From the NCBI RefSeq assembly GCF_001884135.1, contig NZ_MAOC01000027.1:1-64000 (forward strand): a stretch of 64,000 nucleotides of DNA. The letters run 5' to 3'. Made by a program: the position numbers and the translations under genes. Every line of letters begins with the position of its first letter. The first letter of the stretch is position 1. The notes beneath the pieces were generated by a model. The model had not been told where the DNA came from, searched no databases, and worked only from the letters and a program-made list of their open reading frames with translations. Source of the DNA: Bacillus nitratireducens. Lineage in GTDB: Bacteria; Bacillota; Bacilli; Bacillales; Bacillaceae_G. Shown here piece by piece: positions 61,337-64,000 of the stretch.

Positions 61337-62584
61337 GTGCCTAAAGTGAAAAAATTACTTGAAGATTGGAAATATCCTTTATTACTACTGTCCGGAGTTG
61401 GTATTGCAAATTTAGGTGCATGGATTTATTTAATTGCATTAAATATACTTGTATATAATATGGGAGGATCGGCTTTAGCGGTCGCTACTTTATATGTAAT
61501 TAAGCCATTTGCGACATTATTTACAAATGCTTGGTCAGGAAGTTTGATAGATCGTTTAAATAAACGGAAGTTAATGATCCACCTTGATATATATCGCGTA
61601 ATACTTATCGCTATGTTACCTTTACTTCCATCTCTTTGGAGTGTCTATCTCTTAGTATTCTTTATTAGCATGGCTAGTGCAATTTATGAGCCAACTGCTA
61701 TGACATATATGACAAAACTAATTCCAGTAGACAAAAGGCAACGTTTCAATTCACTACGTAGTTTAATAGGATCTGGCGCTTTTTTAATTGGCCCAGCAGT
61801 GGCGGGGATATTATTAATAACTGGTACACCAGAGTTTGCTATATATATGAATGCTATAGCATTTCTGTTATCAGGGTTAATTACATTACTTTTACCTAAT
61901 CTTGATAAAAGATACGAATCTAATACATCAAGTGATAAGTTATCTCTAACTGTACTAAAAAAAGATTGGAACATAGTTTTAAATTTCAGTAAAAAATCTA
62001 CGTATATCGTATGTGTATACTTCTTATTCCAGGGGATAATGGTATTAGCAACAGCTATTGATGCCCTTGAACTATCGTTTGCGAAAGAAATTTTACTACT
62101 AACAGATAGTAAATACGGTTTCCTAGTTAGCATTGCTGGTGCAGGTATTATTTTAGGGGCAATAATAAACACTATTTTGTCAAAAAAATTAGCAACTGCA
62201 TTTCTTATTGGAGTAGGATCACTATTCATCGCGATCGGTTATATGGTCTATGCTTTTTCAAATGGATTTTTAATAGCTGCAATTGGATTCTTTATACTAT
62301 CTTTCTCTATGGCGTTTGCAAATACGGGGTATTACACATTTTATCAAAATAATGTTCCTGTTGATTTAATGGGGCGAATTGGTAGCATTTACGGGCTTAT
62401 CATTGCAATTATAACAATTTTTGTAACGATACTCTTCGGAGTAGCAACTCAATTTCTGTCCATTCAATTTGTAGTAACTGTAGGCGCATTTATAATGCTA
62501 TTAATTACTATCATATTGTGTGTATATACTTTATTACCTTCAAGGATCAAAGTATATACAGCTGAATCCATAGATTCAAAATAA
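61337..62584 (+). CDS. MFS transporter under T-box control
   Basis: A 415-residue major facilitator of the MFS_3/enterobactin-exporter-like group with about 12 helices. The loop after helix two, GSLIDRLNKRKLM, is the conserved motif A. GTG 61337 or GTG 61346 could be the start; neither has a strong site. It follows a serine-type T-box directly. Possible roles are export of serine or of a seryl-tRNA synthetase inhibitor, or uptake of a serine compound. It is not a close relative of known serine permeases. Confidence 0.87.
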   Translation: MPKVKKLLEDWKYPLLLLSGVGIANLGAWIYLIALNILVYNMGGSALAVATLYVIKPFATLFTNAWSGSLIDRLNKRKLMIHLDIYRVILIAMLPLLPSLWSVYLLVFFISMASAIYEPTAMTYMTKLIPVDKRQRFNSLRSLIGSGAFLIGPAVAGILLITGTPEFAIYMNAIAFLLSGLITLLLPNLDKRYESNTSSDKLSLTVLKKDWNIVLNFSKKSTYIVCVYFLFQGIMVLATAIDALELSFAKEILLLTDSKYGFLVSIAGAGIILGAIINTILSKKLATAFLIGVGSLFIAIGYMVYAFSNGFLIAAIGFFILSFSMAFANTGYYTFYQNNVPVDLMGRIGSIYGLIIAIITIFVTILFGVATQFLSIQFVVTVGAFIMLLITIILCVYTLLPSRIKVYTAESIDSK

Positions 62585-62692
62585 TCTTTCTTCCTTTTTA
62601 AAATTAATGGCACGTAATAAGAGGGTTCTTCCATCTCTATATTGAAAAATAATTAGGTGGAAGAACATTATTGAATGATAAGGGTGGTTGTC

Positions 62693-63718
62693 ATGATCAA
62701 TACAAATAATGAGGTTGCGAAAATTGTAAAAGAATTACACCAAGAATTAGAGTTTTCCGGGGTAATTTTAATTAAAAGAGAAAATGACATTATCTACGAA
62801 AATTCATTTGGATATGCTAACCGAAGTGAAGGTATAAACAATACACTACAAACAAGATTCGGAATCGCTTCAGGATGTAAAATATTTACTGCAATTGGCA
62901 TATGTCAACTCGTTGAAAAAGGTTTACTTTCTTTTCATACAAAATTAAAAGATTGTTTAAGTATTGAATTTCCAAACTTCGATCAAGACATTACAATACA
63001 TCAACTTCTAACGCATAGCTCTGGTATTCCAGATTATTTTGATGAAAGTATTATGGCTAATTTCGAGGATATTTGGAAAAAAACACCTATGTATCTATTA
63101 AAAGGTTTAAGAGACTTTTTACCATTATTCCAAAACAGTAATATGATGTTTGCCCCAGGAAGTAAGTTTCACTACAACAATGCCGGTTTTATCATACTCG
63201 GATTAATTATAGAACAACAGTCCGGGCTTGAATTTACGGAATATATAGAAAGAAATATATTTGTTCCAGTTGGAATGAATGATTCGGGTTATTTTTCTTT
63301 AGATAATTTACCTAAAGATACAGCCATAGGATATATAAAAGATGTAAATGATCAAAAATGGAGAACAAATGTATATTCTATACCTATTAAGGGAGGCGCT
63401 GATGGCGGTGCCTACGTTACTGCACCAGACATGTTGAAATTTTGGAAGTCTCTATTTAATAATGAAATATTAAGCCACCAATATACAAATTTACTTTTAA
63501 CCCCTCATATTTTAGTGAATAATAGTCAGTCTTACGGTTATGGAATATGGATTGAGAAAAAACAGAATACCATTTTTAAATATCATGTAATGGGATATGA
63601 TCCTGGCGTTAGTTTTCGCTCAGCCGTATACCCAGACTTAGGAATCACATTAGTTATTCCATCAAATAAAGGGGCAGGACCTGAAAAATTAATGGTAGAA
63701 ATAGAAGGGGTTTTGTAA
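62693..63718 (+). CDS. Serine hydrolase of the beta-lactamase fold
   Basis: A 341-residue class C beta-lactamase/EstB-type hydrolase. Ser 60-x-x-Lys 63 (SGCK) and Tyr 161-Asn-Asn (YNN) are the first two catalytic motifs. The third region is in KYHVMGYDPG near 300, an HxG-like place. No signal peptide, so it is probably cytoplasmic and an esterase or peptidase rather than a periplasmic lactamase. AAGGGTGG lies before ATG 62693; ATG 62675 is the alternative. It follows the MFS gene by 108 bases and may be on its transcript. Confidence 0.85.
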   Translation: MINTNNEVAKIVKELHQELEFSGVILIKRENDIIYENSFGYANRSEGINNTLQTRFGIASGCKIFTAIGICQLVEKGLLSFHTKLKDCLSIEFPNFDQDITIHQLLTHSSGIPDYFDESIMANFEDIWKKTPMYLLKGLRDFLPLFQNSNMMFAPGSKFHYNNAGFIILGLIIEQQSGLEFTEYIERNIFVPVGMNDSGYFSLDNLPKDTAIGYIKDVNDQKWRTNVYSIPIKGGADGGAYVTAPDMLKFWKSLFNNEILSHQYTNLLLTPHILVNNSQSYGYGIWIEKKQNTIFKYHVMGYDPGVSFRSAVYPDLGITLVIPSNKGAGPEKLMVEIEGVL

Positions 63719-63722
63719 TTAC

Positions 63723-63925
63723 ATGGCTATAAAAATTAGAGCATCTAAAAAAGAAGACGAAATAAGCTGGGTACGTTGCCGTTCGTTATCTTTTTTAGGT
63801 ACAGCATATTCTGACAATGTACTTAGAGAGAAAGAAAAATATGAAATCCAGCTATTGAACTAGTAGCTATATATGAAGACCAAGTAGTAGGTTTGATAGA
63901 TATTGAATATGAAATAAAAGTTTAA
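63723..63925 (+). pseudogene. Broken GNAT acetyltransferase gene
   Basis: ATG 63723 begins a GNAT-like N terminus (MAIKIRASKKEDEISWVRC), stops at TAG 63861, and the neighbouring frame continues PAIELVAIYEDQVVGLIDIE, the GNAT core, until TAA 63923. One frameshift and loss of the acetyl-CoA-binding half leave it dead. It starts four bases after the hydrolase stop. Confidence 0.75.
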
Positions 63926-63956
63926 AACAGTTTAGGAATGTACTAATAAAGCTACT

Positions 63957-63990
63957 AAAGACGTATGAGTAAAAAGTACGTCTTTTTACT
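63957..63990 (+). terminator. Terminator at the end of the window
   Basis: AAAGACGTA (63957-63965) and TACGTCTTT (63977-63985), then TTACTTTTAT. It probably ends the hydrolase transcript. Confidence 0.8.
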
Positions 63991-64000
63991 TTTATAAATT

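Noticed and set aside
61684-62229. 181-codon minus-strand frame
   Set aside because: Mirror frame of the MFS gene, with a Lys/Ile/Pro-rich composition and no ribosome site.

Overview
The window is low-GC chromosomal DNA from a Firmicute, almost certainly a member of the Bacillus cereus group. This rests on protein resemblances recognised from memory: a VmlR-type ABC-F protein, a class I lysyl-tRNA synthetase under a T-box, a UPF0397-type ECF transporter under a SAM riboswitch, a CwlJ cortex hydrolase, a YjcZ-type peptide, a family I.5-type lipase and a PbpA-type penicillin-binding protein. No rRNA, tRNA, CRISPR array, transposase or phage module was seen. It reads as accessory chromosome with many short operons bounded by strong hairpin terminators.

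Layout. 0-6.5 kb: small-molecule enzymes, a Lys T-box with LysRS1, and a spore cortex hydrolase. 6.6-17.9 kb: an acetamidase, a Bce-type two-component system, a LysR regulator, an aldo/keto reductase, vmlR with its attenuator leader, and a BceAB-type ABC transporter with a candidate Bce-type operator. 18-24.4 kb: a decayed gene, a secreted lipase, homoserine dehydrogenase, a MocR regulator joined to D-Ala-D-Ala ligase, and a TPP riboswitch with tenA. 24.5-31.8 kb: an orphan pPIWI_RE-type protein, unknown membrane and small proteins, a decayed gene, a MarR regulator, and a DUF1835-like protein. 31.9-39 kb: a P450, an attenuator-controlled MFS/Vat resistance operon, a truncated PadR gene, a truncated second P450, and a cysteine-dioxygenase-like protein. 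39-45 kb: a HAD phosphatase, a PocR/PAS histidine kinase, a PBP and a wrecked signal peptidase gene. 45-53 kb: a glycosyltransferase, a racemase, a SAM-riboswitch ECF transporter, a YjcZ peptide, a KinB-like kinase and a kinase-like protein. 53-64 kb: GrpB, a membrane protein with a two-component system, an MDR enzyme, a BcrC-like phosphatase, a PASTA PBP, a Ser-type T-box with an MFS transporter, a beta-lactamase-fold hydrolase, and a broken GNAT gene.

Themes. Antibiotic and cell-wall stress dominates: VmlR, MFS+Vat, BceRS/BceAB, BcrC-like, two PBPs, Ddl. The most striking regulatory observation is that vmlR and the MFS-vat operon, 21 kb apart, carry leaders of the same design: a three-codon Met-Ile-Asn reading frame, a shared 14-base block, and mutually exclusive hairpins ending in a terminator. 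The second is a T-box whose specifier (UCA) and discriminator-contact base (C) both point to tRNA-Ser, placed before an MFS exporter rather than a biosynthetic gene. The best candidate for an undescribed defence-type system is the orphan 793-residue pPIWI_RE-like protein, which lacks its usual nuclease and helicase partners here. Six decayed genes show ongoing gene loss.
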